Shown here in pieces: positions 16,732 to 24,536 of a stretch of 37,552 bases of DNA (within the stretch, counting starts at the first letter, position 1; every line of letters starts with the position of its first letter). Location of the stretch: NCBI GenBank assembly GCA_964429195.1, contig CAYSBC010000013.1:1-37552 (forward strand), in the 5' to 3' direction. A program made the translations under genes and the position numbers. Origin of the DNA: JBBAFM01 sp041655415 (lineage in GTDB: Bacteria; Bacillota; Clostridia; Peptostreptococcales; JAAYPU01). A model generated the notes under the pieces. It was not told the DNA's origin. It worked only from the letters and a program-made list of their open reading frames with translations, and made no database searches.

Positions 16732-17505
16732 TCATTTTACAACATGCACTGCTTTTTTTATCATGGACTTTTGAACATGACTAATTCCCCCTGAAAGGGA
16801 TATTTTTTTAAATAATTCCTCTTTATGTTCCTGATTCCACCAAGCTCCTGCTAACACCGTAACACCTGTATTTTTAAAGGCCTCCGGATACATAGGCGTT
16901 GATGATCCCACCATGACGATTTCCCTTGCATGAGAACACATTTTTAAAAGCCCGTCGATTGTATTGTTAATGACCGTTGTACCACTTAATAGAACAATAT
17001 CACACTCCGGCAAAAGTTTTGACTGCTCTTCCATCTTATAAACTTGGTTTGAATTATCATCTTTGTCAGAGATTGCTTTATCAAATATAATTAATTTCTT
17101 TACCTTTTTAGCTAATCTTTCTGCAACAGGCGCTATTAAACCTATCATGCCCACAATATCGCTAGGTAAAAAATCAATACCAAAAAATAATTCATGATTT
17201 TCTATATCTATCAGCTTTTGTTGCCTTGATGCTGCATTCAAAATTGCCAGGCCTACACCTTTCTCTGCGTCGTTTTTTCCCTCTTTGACTAAGATAGCCC
17301 CATCAAGAGCCTTCATTCCAATAAGCTCTTGGGCAAAGCCAAAGGTAGAACACCCGGATGGCAAGTCTTCTCTTAGCATATAGGATAACCCTACATTTCC
17401 ATTATCCAGCTCTATTCCAATTAAAGACAATCCAATCACTGCATCCGTTATTGTTCTATTTTCCAAATAGGGTCTTGCTGTATCCAGTACATTATCAATA
17501 ATCAT
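16732..17505 (-). CDS. DUF4213/DUF364 protein, putative metal-chelation family, in a metal-transport operon
   Basis: A 257-residue soluble protein. The first ~85 residues match the DUF4213 (enolase-N-like) region, with VIGLSLIGIEL and SGCSTFGFAQELIG. Residues about 105-250 match DUF364, a Rossmann-like domain described as a putative heavy-metal chelation domain, with DIVGMIGLIAPVAERL, ECDIVLLSGTTVINNTID, VMVGSSTPMYPEAF and VTVLAGAWW. The start at 17505 is preferred, preceded by AGCAGG; an upstream in-frame ATG at 17553 lies inside the ATPase gene and has no ribosome binding site. It is the distal gene of a FecBCD-type operon, 26 nt after the ATPase, so it probably handles the imported metal or metal complex in the cytosol. 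The metal is unknown. Confidence 0.8.
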   Translation of the reverse strand: MIIDNVLDTARPYLENRTITDAVIGLSLIGIELDNGNVGLSYMLREDLPSGCSTFGFAQELIGMKALDGAILVKEGKNDAEKGVGLAILNAASRQQKLIDIENHELFFGIDFLPSDIVGMIGLIAPVAERLAKKVKKLIIFDKAISDKDDNSNQVYKMEEQSKLLPECDIVLLSGTTVINNTIDGLLKMCSHAREIVMVGSSTPMYPEAFKNTGVTVLAGAWWNQEHKEELFKKISLSGGISHVQKSMIKKAVHVVK

Positions 17506-17531
17506 TTTATACCTGCTTTCTTTAAAAGGAT

Positions 17532-18308
17532 TTATAGATTGGGGGCTACACATACAACCCGATTAACTTCCTCATCCCGGAGTAGATGGAGTGGAATACC
17601 GTATATTAAATGCAATAAATCCTCATTTAATATTTGATTACACTCTCCAAAATGAAAATCCCCATTTCTGTCAAAAGCCGCTACCTTCCCTTGGAGTAAT
17701 AAGGCATGGTCCGGATTATGAGTTGTTAAGATAATACCATAACCTTTGTTCACCATTTTCTTAATGAGCCTCAATACTTTTATTTGATTACCATAGTCTA
17801 AATGGGATGTGGGTTCATCCATTAAAATAATTTTTGCCTGCTGGGTAATGGCACGAGCTATGGATACCAGTTGGAGCTCTCCTCCACTTAACTTTGTATA
17901 GGGCTTATGGATAAGATGAGTAATTTCCATCTGTTCAATTGCATCCTTAGCCAATGCATAGTGTTTTTCCTTAGGTCTTTCAAAAACACCTAATCGGGGT
18001 GCACATCCTGTAACAACATATTCCAAAACACTATAATCAAACGAGGGTATAATACTCTGAGGAACAAAGCTAATAGCTTGGGCAACCTCCTGATAAGACA
18101 TAGACATCATATCCTTACCCTCAATCCATATTTCCCCTGAAGTGGGCGTTATAAGCTTCATTATGCAATTTAAAAGAGTTGTTTTTCCTATTCCATTAGG
18201 TCCAATAATCGATATAATCTCTCCTGCATGCATGGAAAATGAGACATTCCTGAATACATCCTTTTTCCCATTATAGGAATAGCTTAATTTACTTATGTCT
18301 ATTTTCAT
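17532..18308 (-). CDS. Iron-complex-type (FecE/FhuC/BtuD family) ABC transporter ATPase
   Basis: A 258-residue ATPase for the importer. Walker A is GPNGIGKTT (36-44), the Q-loop region is ISFVPQSI, the signature LSGGELQL, and Walker B IILMDEPTSHLD, with the switch His in TTHNPDH. The open frame runs much further upstream, but that part merely overlaps the permease gene; the start at 18308 gives the normal family N-terminus and is preceded by GGAGAG. It begins 14 nt after the permease stop. Confidence 0.92.
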   Translation of the reverse strand: MKIDISKLSYSYNGKKDVFRNVSFSMHAGEIISIIGPNGIGKTTLLNCIMKLITPTSGEIWIEGKDMMSMSYQEVAQAISFVPQSIIPSFDYSVLEYVVTGCAPRLGVFERPKEKHYALAKDAIEQMEITHLIHKPYTKLSGGELQLVSIARAITQQAKIILMDEPTSHLDYGNQIKVLRLIKKMVNKGYGIILTTHNPDHALLLQGKVAAFDRNGDFHFGECNQILNEDLLHLIYGIPLHLLRDEEVNRVVCVAPNL

Positions 18309-18322
18309 CCATCCCTCTCCTC

Positions 18323-19333
18323 TTATAAAATATTGGCTTTCTGTTTGAATAATAAATAACCATAGATGGGAGCACCAATAAGTCCGGTTAAAATGGACAA
18401 GGGTATTTCTACAGATGTTAAGGCACGTGCTGCTGTATCGATGACAAGCATAAAGAGACTTCCCATAAGCAGTGTTATGGGTAAAAGCTTCGTATGATCT
18501 GTACCAACAGTCAACCTTCCCAAATGAGGAATAATGAGGCCAATCCAACCAATCGTTCCACTGATAGAAACAGCACTGGCTGTAAGAAGACTTGCACAAA
18601 TAATAACAATACCTCGTATTCTTTTGATATTGATACCAAGGGTTTTGGATTCTATTTCTCCAAAGGATAAAATATTGATCCTCCAAGAAAGAAGAATAAG
18701 CGCAATTGAACAAAGAATAAAAACAGGGCTTATGGATATTAACTCATTTTTTGAAATATTCGACATGCTACCCATTTGCCAAAATACTATTGAAGAAAGT
18801 TCCGTCTGCTCTTCAGCTATAAATTTCATAATGCCAAGCAAGGAACAAAGAAATCCTCCTACAATGATACCTGATAAAACAAGCATCATATTTGAATTGT
18901 TTTTAAATGCTTTTGGAATTCGGGTTGTAATCCATACCGCTAGCAAACCACCTGAAAAAGCGAGCATCTGTCTTTCCAACATTCCGTATCCTAAAAGGAT
19001 GGAAGCCGCAGCTCCTACCGATGCTCCTGCAGATACTCCTAACAAGTCAGGAGATACTAAAGGATTTCGAAAGACACCCTGATAAACTGCTCCTGATAAT
19101 GAAAGCATCGCGCCTACAAGAATGGATGCAGTTATTCTAGGCAAGCGAATGTGGAAGATAATCGTTTCCATGACTGAATTGTCTTGTGGTTTCCCTATCA
19201 GCTTATTCCATACTACACCCACTACATCCATTGGATTATTGCTATAACGCCCATTGCTTAGCGAAAAAAAGAAAAAGGCTATTAAAAGTATAGACAACAA
19301 AATAAAGTGTTGTCTATATGCATTATTTTTCAT
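18323..19333 (-). CDS. FecCD-family ABC transporter permease
   Basis: A 336-residue polytopic membrane protein of the FecCD/BtuC family, which moves ferric siderophores, haem, cobalamin or other metal chelates. Family blocks are IRLPRITASILVGAMLSLSGAVYQGVFRNPL (seen in pieces: RLPRITASILVGAMLSLSGA, FRNPLVSPDLLGVSAGA), GTIGWIGLIIPHLGRL, and the C-terminal EIPLSILTGLIGAPIYGYLL. The start at 19333 follows GGAAGG by 6 nt; the in-frame TTG 15 nt upstream overlaps that site. It is encoded between the SBP and ATPase genes. Only one permease gene is present, so it would act as a homodimer. Confidence 0.93.
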   Translation of the reverse strand: MKNNAYRQHFILLSILLIAFFFFSLSNGRYSNNPMDVVGVVWNKLIGKPQDNSVMETIIFHIRLPRITASILVGAMLSLSGAVYQGVFRNPLVSPDLLGVSAGASVGAAASILLGYGMLERQMLAFSGGLLAVWITTRIPKAFKNNSNMMLVLSGIIVGGFLCSLLGIMKFIAEEQTELSSIVFWQMGSMSNISKNELISISPVFILCSIALILLSWRINILSFGEIESKTLGINIKRIRGIVIICASLLTASAVSISGTIGWIGLIIPHLGRLTVGTDHTKLLPITLLMGSLFMLVIDTAARALTSVEIPLSILTGLIGAPIYGYLLFKQKANIL

Positions 19334-19393
19334 AAAAATCCTTCCCAAGAGACATTCTGCCCTAGTCGCTTTGAAAAGGGCAGAAGGAATAAT

Positions 19394-20431
19394 TTAATCT
19401 ACACCTAGTTGCTCAGCAGTAAATGTTCTTCCATAAACAAGGTTATAAAATTCATCAGCATCTCCCATCATATCTTCAAACGTATAAAGATCCGGATGCA
19501 AACTATATGTAGCCCAAGAGATTCCAAGAGCTAAAGCTGCAGTTGGTTGATCCCAAGGTTCCAATGTTGATGGAAAACGATAAACTTTTTTATTTTTTAC
19601 AGCATCAATGCTACTCCAAGCCGGATTATTCAACAAATCTTCTGCTGTATAGTCTGTATAAGAAGGGAACCATATCACATCCGGATTCCAGGCAATAATC
19701 TGCTCGATATTCACTTCTATAAAATCTCCCTCTCCATCAACATCCGAAACTGCATTTGTGCCTCCTGCAGTTTCTATTAATTGGGTTTGAATCATAGCAG
19801 CAGGGGCAACGGATAATGGGGAGCTTCCACCTAAGAATAATACAGACGGTTTATCGGCGGCCTTTGAAGAAATCTCCTGAGCCTTTGTAATTTTGCTATC
19901 TAAAAATGCATTAATGGCACTCGCCCTTTCATCCTCACCTAAGGCTTGTCCAATCATTGCAAGAGATGCCTTGACAGTGTCAAAGCTCTCTCTATTAGGA
20001 AGGGCTATAAGAGCATTGACACCAACCTCACTAAACTTATCCGCTTGGTCTTTAAATCTTTCAGGCAGGACGGCTAAATCAGCTCCCGTTGCTATGACTG
20101 ATTCATAATTGATATTGCCCGCTTTTCCAATTTGAACAAGATCATCATAATTTTTAATAACTTCACTGTATAAACCCCTAGACATTTCTTTGTTTCCAAA
20201 ACCTGCAATATACTTTTCTCCTCCACCTAATACAACGACAGCATTCAATGAAGGATTGTGAGTTCCAACTACTTTTGTAGCAATTTGAGGGAGAGTAATT
20301 TCTCTTCCTGTCACATCAGTGATTTTGATTTCCGTTGTTCCGGTTACCTCCTCTGACTCTGGCTCTGTTGAACAAGCAACAAATGCAAAGATGAGTAGTA
20401 AGGATAACATAAGAGCAATAACTTTCTTCAT
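19394..20431 (-). CDS. Iron-complex-type ABC transporter substrate-binding lipoprotein
   Basis: A 345-residue cluster A (FecB/BtuF-like, helical-backbone) binding protein. Residues 1-19 are a lipoprotein signal, with the lipidated cysteine C20 (AFVAC). The mature protein starts with the typical TDVTGREITLPQIATKVVG and has NVEQIIAWNPDVIWFPSY-type sequence (IEQIIAWNPDVIW) before the second lobe. Start 20431 is chosen because AGGAG lies 8 nt upstream and the signal peptide begins there; the open frame extends 129 nt further but only through the untranslated leader. It is the first gene of the importer operon and its leader carries a terminator hairpin. The ligand could be a siderophore, corrinoid or another metal chelate. 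Confidence 0.9.
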   Translation of the reverse strand: MKKVIALMLSLLLIFAFVACSTEPESEEVTGTTEIKITDVTGREITLPQIATKVVGTHNPSLNAVVVLGGGEKYIAGFGNKEMSRGLYSEVIKNYDDLVQIGKAGNINYESVIATGADLAVLPERFKDQADKFSEVGVNALIALPNRESFDTVKASLAMIGQALGEDERASAINAFLDSKITKAQEISSKAADKPSVLFLGGSSPLSVAPAAMIQTQLIETAGGTNAVSDVDGEGDFIEVNIEQIIAWNPDVIWFPSYTDYTAEDLLNNPAWSSIDAVKNKKVYRFPSTLEPWDQPTAALALGISWATYSLHPDLYTFEDMMGDADEFYNLVYGRTFTAEQLGVD

Positions 20432-20486
20432 TACATCCACTCCTTTTTTGGTTAATAAACAGATTTTGATTTTGTACCCTCCCCCA

Positions 20487-20515
20487 AAAAAAATAGTAAC
20501 GTTTCCGTTACCATG
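20487..20515 (-). terminator. Leader terminator (attenuator) of the FecBCD/DUF364 operon
   Basis: In the minus-strand RNA a 9-bp stem (20507-20515 with 20494-20502, one G-U) closes a GAAA tetraloop and is followed at once by eight T. It lies between the promoter and the SBP start, so the operon is expressed only when this hairpin is avoided. About 65 nt of leader upstream of it could hold a sensing element; within it GGATG/TATCC and CAGC/GCTG can pair. It resembles no riboswitch class I recognise. Confidence 0.7.
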
Positions 20516-20585
20516 GATAGAATCTAATACAGCAAAAAAAGCTGCACACATCCTTTCCAAACACGGGTGGCATAATCATTTCTAA

Positions 20586-20636
20586 TTATACCAATAGGCT
20601 GCTATTTCATAAGCATAGCTGTTAGAAATAGCAGCT
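20586..20636 (-). promoter_or_regulatory. Promoter of the FecBCD/DUF364 operon with inverted repeat over its upstream half
   Basis: An extended -10, TGG-TATAAT, sits at 20586-20594 (TATAAT 20586-20591), about 155 nt upstream of the SBP start. Immediately upstream, GCTGCTATTTC and GAAATAGCAGC (arms 20599-20609 and 20626-20636) form an 11-bp inverted repeat, extendable by TAA/TTA after a bulge. It covers the -35 region and looks like an operator. The remainder of the gene-free stretch, 20637-20724, holds nothing I can identify. Confidence 0.55.
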
Positions 20637-20724
20637 CGGATGGTACTTCTAATATTATTTCAATATTATCACCAGCATCTTTTTTTGTCAATTAAAGTCA
20701 TCTTACCTTATTATTTCTAAAATT

Positions 20725-20757
20725 AAAAAACTTGAGGCAGCTTGCACTCACCTCAAG
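20725..20757 (-). terminator. Rho-independent terminator of tsaD
   Basis: CTTGAGG (20731-20737) pairs with CCTCAAG (20751-20757); on the minus strand six T follow directly. It lies 20 nt past the tsaD stop. Confidence 0.8.
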
Positions 20758-20776
20758 GAAAATATATTTTTTAATT

Positions 20777-21805
20777 TTATTGAGCTTCTAGCTTAAGATT
20801 GGGATAGGCATCCAGTGAAAGATCATGACTCTTGCCTTCTATATAATCATAATAAGCACGGCATCCTATCATCGCTGCGTTGTCTGTACACAAATCAATA
20901 GGAGGATAATAAACTTTCATACCTTCCTCCTCGGCTCTCCTTTTCAGGGTTTCCCGAATCAAGCTATTGGCCGCTACTCCACCTGCTACCACGATGATTT
21001 CTCTTTTCGCCTTTTGAGCCGCATGAATGGTCTTTTGAACGATAACGTCTACGACAGCCTTTTGAAAGCTTGCCGCTATATCCTCTATACAAATAGGGAT
21101 ATTCTTTTGTTTTTGACTGTTGACATAATTAAGTACGGCTGTTTTTATACCACTAAAGCTGAAATCAAGGCTTCCCTTTTCCAGAGATACCCTTGGAAAG
21201 GCGATAGCATCTCCCTTACCTTTCTTTGCGATTTCATCTATCTTAGGTCCTCCCGGATACCCTAGCCCTAATACTCTCGCTACCTTGTCATAGGCCTCGC
21301 CTACAGCATCATCACGAGTTTTCCCCAAAACATCATATTTCTGATAGTCGAGCACATCGATGATGTGTGTATGTCCACCTGATAAAATTAAGCCTAAAAA
21401 GGGAGGTTTAAGCTCTTTATGGGCAATATAATTAGCACATATATGTCCCTCTATGTGATGAACACCTATCAAAGGTATATGAAGTGCATAGGATAACGCC
21501 TTAGCCGTTGATAGACCTACTAAAAGAGCTCCTACCAATCCGGGCCCATAGGTTACAGCTATAGCATCGAGATCGTGAAACTCCAACTCGGCTTCTTTTA
21601 GAGCTTCATCGATTACATGATTGATATTATCCAAGTGGTGTCTTGAGGCTATCTCAGGAACCACACCTCCGAATTCCTCATGTATTTTAATTTGAGTCGC
21701 TATAATATTGGATAATATATCTCTGCCATTTTTTGAAATGGATACTGCCGTTTCATCGCAGCTGCTTTCTATGGCCAGTATAATGACTTCTTCTTTATTT
21801 TTCAT
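20777..21805 (-). CDS. tsaD: tRNA N6-adenosine threonylcarbamoyltransferase TsaD
   Basis: A 342-residue ASKHA-fold enzyme that transfers threonylcarbamoyl from threonylcarbamoyl-AMP to A37 of tRNAs reading ANN codons, together with TsaB and TsaE. The N-terminal phosphate loop is AIESSCDETA. The metal-binding HHIEGH (H117, H121) and the C-terminal DLCTDNAAMIG (metal Asp) are present, as is GLGYPGGPKIDEIA. The length is normal. Its ribosome binding site is weak, and a 7-codon out-of-frame ATG ORF (21795-21815) overlaps the start. It is the last gene of the tsa cluster and is followed by a terminator. Confidence 0.97.
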   Translation of the reverse strand: MKNKEEVIILAIESSCDETAVSISKNGRDILSNIIATQIKIHEEFGGVVPEIASRHHLDNINHVIDEALKEAELEFHDLDAIAVTYGPGLVGALLVGLSTAKALSYALHIPLIGVHHIEGHICANYIAHKELKPPFLGLILSGGHTHIIDVLDYQKYDVLGKTRDDAVGEAYDKVARVLGLGYPGGPKIDEIAKKGKGDAIAFPRVSLEKGSLDFSFSGIKTAVLNYVNSQKQKNIPICIEDIAASFQKAVVDVIVQKTIHAAQKAKREIIVVAGGVAANSLIRETLKRRAEEEGMKVYYPPIDLCTDNAAMIGCRAYYDYIEGKSHDLSLDAYPNLKLEAQ

Positions 21806-21836
21806 TTGTATTCATCGCGCCGCCTGTCTTTCTATT

Positions 21837-22037
21837 TTATTTCCAATTCATATTGAATAATATCCCATTTGATCGGTTTAACTGACATCTGTAATCCGTT
21901 GTAAAGTTCCTACAATTTTCACAGGATTTATATGTTTCCATGTTGAAATAATTTGTATCCCCATTCTTAACAAATCCTTTGCAATTTGAAGCAACAATAG
22001 CCATCTCATCATTATAATTGTAATCATCATGTTCCAT
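21837..22037 (-). CDS. Small Cys-containing hypothetical protein
   Basis: A 66-residue protein with no family I can name. It begins with an acidic, Tyr/Asn-rich stretch and has four cysteines: one in ASNCKGF, two as SCENCRNF, and one in RCQLN. This CxxC plus outer Cys pattern suggests a small metal-binding or zinc-ribbon-like fold. GAGGTGA lies 5-6 nt before the ATG, so it is very likely translated. It sits between rimI and tsaD, 31 nt before tsaD. Its presence inside the tRNA-modification operon hints at a linked role, but that is positional only. Confidence 0.7.
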   Translation of the reverse strand: MEHDDYNYNDEMAIVASNCKGFVKNGDTNYFNMETYKSCENCRNFTTDYRCQLNRSNGILFNMNWK

Positions 22038-22139
22038 AGAATCACCTCAACTATTTTTTTTACAAAAGAATAGAAAATATTTATTATTATTCATTATTCC
22101 TATTCTTTAGGGAACTATGCTAATGTAATTGAAAATGCT

Positions 22140-22607
22140 TCATTTATTTTTCCACATAATCAGTGCATCTTCATTATTATTATAATATTTCTTTCGAATT
22201 CCGGCTTCTTTAAATCCAAACTTTTTGTATAAGTTTTGGGCAATAAGATTGGATTGCCTCACTTCTAAGGTAATACTGTTTATATTGGATTGGTCGAGCA
22301 CATCCATAAACTTTGTCATCAGTTTGTTCGCAACTCCTAGGCCTTGATAAGATGGATCGATAGCAATGTTAGTAATGTTGCCTTCACCCTCTATGAGCCA
22401 TACACCCATATAGCCAATGACCTGACCGTCTTTTTCCGCTACCCAGTACTTTGCTAAGGCGTTTTTCTCAAATTCATAAAGGAGGGACTCCTTTGACCAA
22501 GGACTAGAAAAGCACAACTTTTCAATTCGATAGATTCCTTCAACATCGTCCCTGATCATCTCACGAATATTGAACTCTTTTATATCATTTGGATTCTCTC
22601 TTGTCAT
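22140..22607 (-). CDS. rimI: Ribosomal protein S18-alanine N-acetyltransferase RimI
   Basis: A 155-residue GNAT acetyltransferase. The acetyl-CoA-binding loop is IDPSYQGLGVANKLM, followed by the RimI-typical ITLEVRQSNLIAQNLYKKFGF block. RimI acetylates the N-terminal Ala of ribosomal protein S18. It overlaps the end of tsaB by 4 nt (ATGA), so the two are translationally coupled. Confidence 0.94.
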   Translation of the reverse strand: MTRENPNDIKEFNIREMIRDDVEGIYRIEKLCFSSPWSKESLLYEFEKNALAKYWVAEKDGQVIGYMGVWLIEGEGNITNIAIDPSYQGLGVANKLMTKFMDVLDQSNINSITLEVRQSNLIAQNLYKKFGFKEAGIRKKYYNNNEDALIMWKNK

Positions 22608-23338
22608 GGCCTGTAACCTTTGTTTTTCTGACTTTTTTGTTTATTCTCTGAATTTCTTTCGGCCTCAGACTTCCTCATATAATTAGGTTTTATATTCTTA
22701 TAATCCTGCGTTTTACCTTCTTGCATCATTTCATAGCCTAATTGGGCTATGGAAGAAGCTCTTTGAGTGCAATTGAATGGGGATGCAAATCTTGCTCTAG
22801 AGCCTAGGTGCTTTAGGATATATTCACTGTAAGGTTTGACTCCATCCCCAAGAAAAATAATCTTCTCATGGGTTGTTTTTAATTGAATTTCTTCTATTAA
22901 TTCATCGATGGCCATAGCCTTACCAGTGACACACTCCATCAATTTTCCATCTTCCCATCGATAGGCTCCGCCATAAACCTGATTTCTTCTTGCGTCTAAA
23001 ATGGGAACAATAATTCCTTCGCCATCTCTATAATTATAAGCCAGTGCTTTCAAAGTTGGAACACCTACCATAGGTATATTTTTAACTTGTGCCAAAGCCT
23101 TAGCAGCTGAAAACCCAATCCGTATACCCGTAAAAGAACCGGGCCCTTCAGAAATAGCTATCCCCTGAACCTCATCGAATTGGATTTCACATTTTTCCAG
23201 CAAGCTATGAATCATAGGCATTAATTTCTCCAAATGACTCAGCTTTGTATTCACAATATATTCACCCATTAACTTCTCACTATCCAGCAAGGCTACAGAT
23301 ACTGCAGATGATGTCGTTTCAATACCTAAAATTATCAT
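22604..23338 (-). CDS. tsaB: tRNA threonylcarbamoyladenosine biosynthesis protein TsaB
   Basis: A 244-residue ASKHA-fold partner that dimerises with TsaD in t6A synthesis but lacks its metal site. Typical blocks are ILGIETTSSAVSVALLD at the start, ISEGPGSFTGIRIGFSAAKALA and VPILDARRNQVYGGAY. The C-terminal ~20 residues are Lys/Asn/Gln-rich and probably disordered. It lies 5 nt after tsaE and overlaps rimI. Confidence 0.95.
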   Translation of the reverse strand: MIILGIETTSSAVSVALLDSEKLMGEYIVNTKLSHLEKLMPMIHSLLEKCEIQFDEVQGIAISEGPGSFTGIRIGFSAAKALAQVKNIPMVGVPTLKALAYNYRDGEGIIVPILDARRNQVYGGAYRWEDGKLMECVTGKAMAIDELIEEIQLKTTHEKIIFLGDGVKPYSEYILKHLGSRARFASPFNCTQRASSIAQLGYEMMQEGKTQDYKNIKPNYMRKSEAERNSENKQKSQKNKGYRP

Positions 23339-23343
23339 AAAAT

Positions 23344-23772
23344 TTATATTTCTATCCCTTCTATATGGATTATTCTCTCTTGGTCAGCCTGTCCTCTTTG
23401 AATCATTATCATAATTCTATCTTCGGGTATGTATTCCTCAATTTTATCTGCCCATTCAATCAAGCAGATCCCCTCTCCAAAGAGATATTCTTCAAGCCCA
23501 ATTTCAAACATCTCATCCGGATGATTGATCCTATAGACGTCGAAGTGATATAAGGGTAATTCCTTGCCCATGTATTCATGTATAATCGTAAAAGTGGGAC
23601 TTGTCACCTCTTCATCAACACCCAATGCTTTTGCAATGGATTGGGACAAAAGAGTTTTCCCTGATCCTAAATCCCCTACTAGGCAGACTATATCCCCTTT
23701 TTTTAGGTTTTTTCCTAATTTCATCCCTAATTCTCTTGTATCTTCTTCATTATGACTGATTACCTTTTGCAA
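23344..23772 (-). CDS. tsaE: tRNA threonylcarbamoyladenosine biosynthesis ATPase TsaE
   Basis: A 142-residue P-loop ATPase needed for turnover of the TsaBD complex. Walker A is GDLGSGKT (residues 33-40), followed by TSPTFTIIHEY and LYHFDVYRI, then LIEWADKIEEYIP. The start is taken as TTG at 23772, which has GAGGAG 5 nt upstream and gives the usual MxxVISHNEEDTRELG beginning. An in-frame GTG at 23817 would add 15 residues but lacks a ribosome binding site. It follows the ECF gene closely and is 5 nt before tsaB. Confidence 0.93.
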   Translation of the reverse strand: MQKVISHNEEDTRELGMKLGKNLKKGDIVCLVGDLGSGKTLLSQSIAKALGVDEEVTSPTFTIIHEYMGKELPLYHFDVYRINHPDEMFEIGLEEYLFGEGICLIEWADKIEEYIPEDRIMIMIQRGQADQERIIHIEGIEI

Positions 23773-23819
23773 TAAATCTCCTCTTTCCCTCGACAAAATA
23801 TACTCCACTATCCGCACTT

Positions 23820-24416
23820 TTAACGGTGAATAATTGGAGATAATTTTTTATAAATTAACATCGTTACTATCGAAATAATAATCCCTTTCAAGAGATTAAA
23901 AGGTATTATGCCATAAAATATAAGCGTTTTAAGATCAACAATCAGTGGATTAGCTGCTGCACTCATCTCCAAAATAGCTTCCATAGGCCATATTTTGGCG
24001 TAGAATGGTATCATCACATAATAATTGACGATACCCCCAATAATTGCCATGGACATTGTTCCAACAATCATACCGATAATAGCATATTTTTTTTGCTTAT
24101 GTCTTTTATAAATAAATGCCGCAGGGATTATCCATGCACAACCGATAACAAAGTTCGCTAACTCCCCTACACCACCGGTGGTTGTGCTTGTAATCCAATG
24201 TAAGATATTCTTCACAAGCTCAATCATGATGCCCGCAGTGGGTCCAAGGGCAAAAGCCCCTAAAATTGCAGGTATATCACTGAAATCTATCTTTAAAAAA
24301 GCAGGGAACATGATAACCGGCATTTCAAGCACCATCAAAACATAAGCTATAACAGATAAAATTGACACCTTTGTTATCATTTTGGTCTTTTTTGAAACAT
24401 TTCTTTTTGCTTCCAT
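23820..24416 (-). CDS. ribU: ECF transporter S component, riboflavin (RibU) type
   Basis: A 198-residue membrane protein with about five or six helices, the substrate-binding subunit of an energy-coupling-factor vitamin importer. The segment FLKIDFSDIPAILGAFALGP is characteristic of RibU-like riboflavin S components. The shared ECF ATPases and T component are not in the window, as is normal for group II ECF systems. AGGAGG is present, though 13 nt from the ATG, a longer spacing than usual. I see no FMN riboswitch upstream. Riboflavin specificity is a family-level inference. Confidence 0.8.
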   Translation of the reverse strand: MEAKRNVSKKTKMITKVSILSVIAYVLMVLEMPVIMFPAFLKIDFSDIPAILGAFALGPTAGIMIELVKNILHWITSTTTGGVGELANFVIGCAWIIPAAFIYKRHKQKKYAIIGMIVGTMSMAIIGGIVNYYVMIPFYAKIWPMEAILEMSAAANPLIVDLKTLIFYGIIPFNLLKGIIISIVTMLIYKKLSPIIHR

Positions 24417-24504
24417 AATATTGTAATTTCCTCCTTAGAAAAAGCTCTTGATTTGTCTGGGTATATTTTTTGCCAAAAAATTTATGCTAATTCTAAGGCA
24501 GTAG

Positions 24505-24536
24505 AAATAAAAACCTGAGAAAAATCCTCAGGTTTA
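24505..24536 (-). terminator. Rho-independent terminator of the capA-pepV unit
   Basis: AAACCTGAG (24511-24519) pairs with CTCAGGTTT (24527-24535) around a 7-nt loop. On the minus strand the stem runs into TTTTTATTT. It is about 80 nt past the pepV stop. Confidence 0.8.

Noticed and set aside
17532..18713. A 393-residue reading of the ATPase, giving an apparent N-terminal extension
   Set aside because: The extension is an alternative frame of the FecCD permease gene. The normal ATPase N-terminus and ribosome binding site are at 18308.
19394..20560. A 388-residue reading of the SBP gene starting at 20560
   Set aside because: The extra 43 residues translate the leader and its terminator hairpin. 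The lipoprotein signal and AGGAG fix the start at 20431.
20451..20579. Cobalamin riboswitch upstream of the FecBCD operon
   Set aside because: There is a GCCACC-like stretch but no B12 box and the leader is far too short for that class.
22065..22130. Inverted repeat around CTATTCTTT upstream of the 66-residue gene
   Set aside because: The arms are short, the loop is large and AT-rich, and no T-run follows on the transcribed strand; it is compatible with chance.
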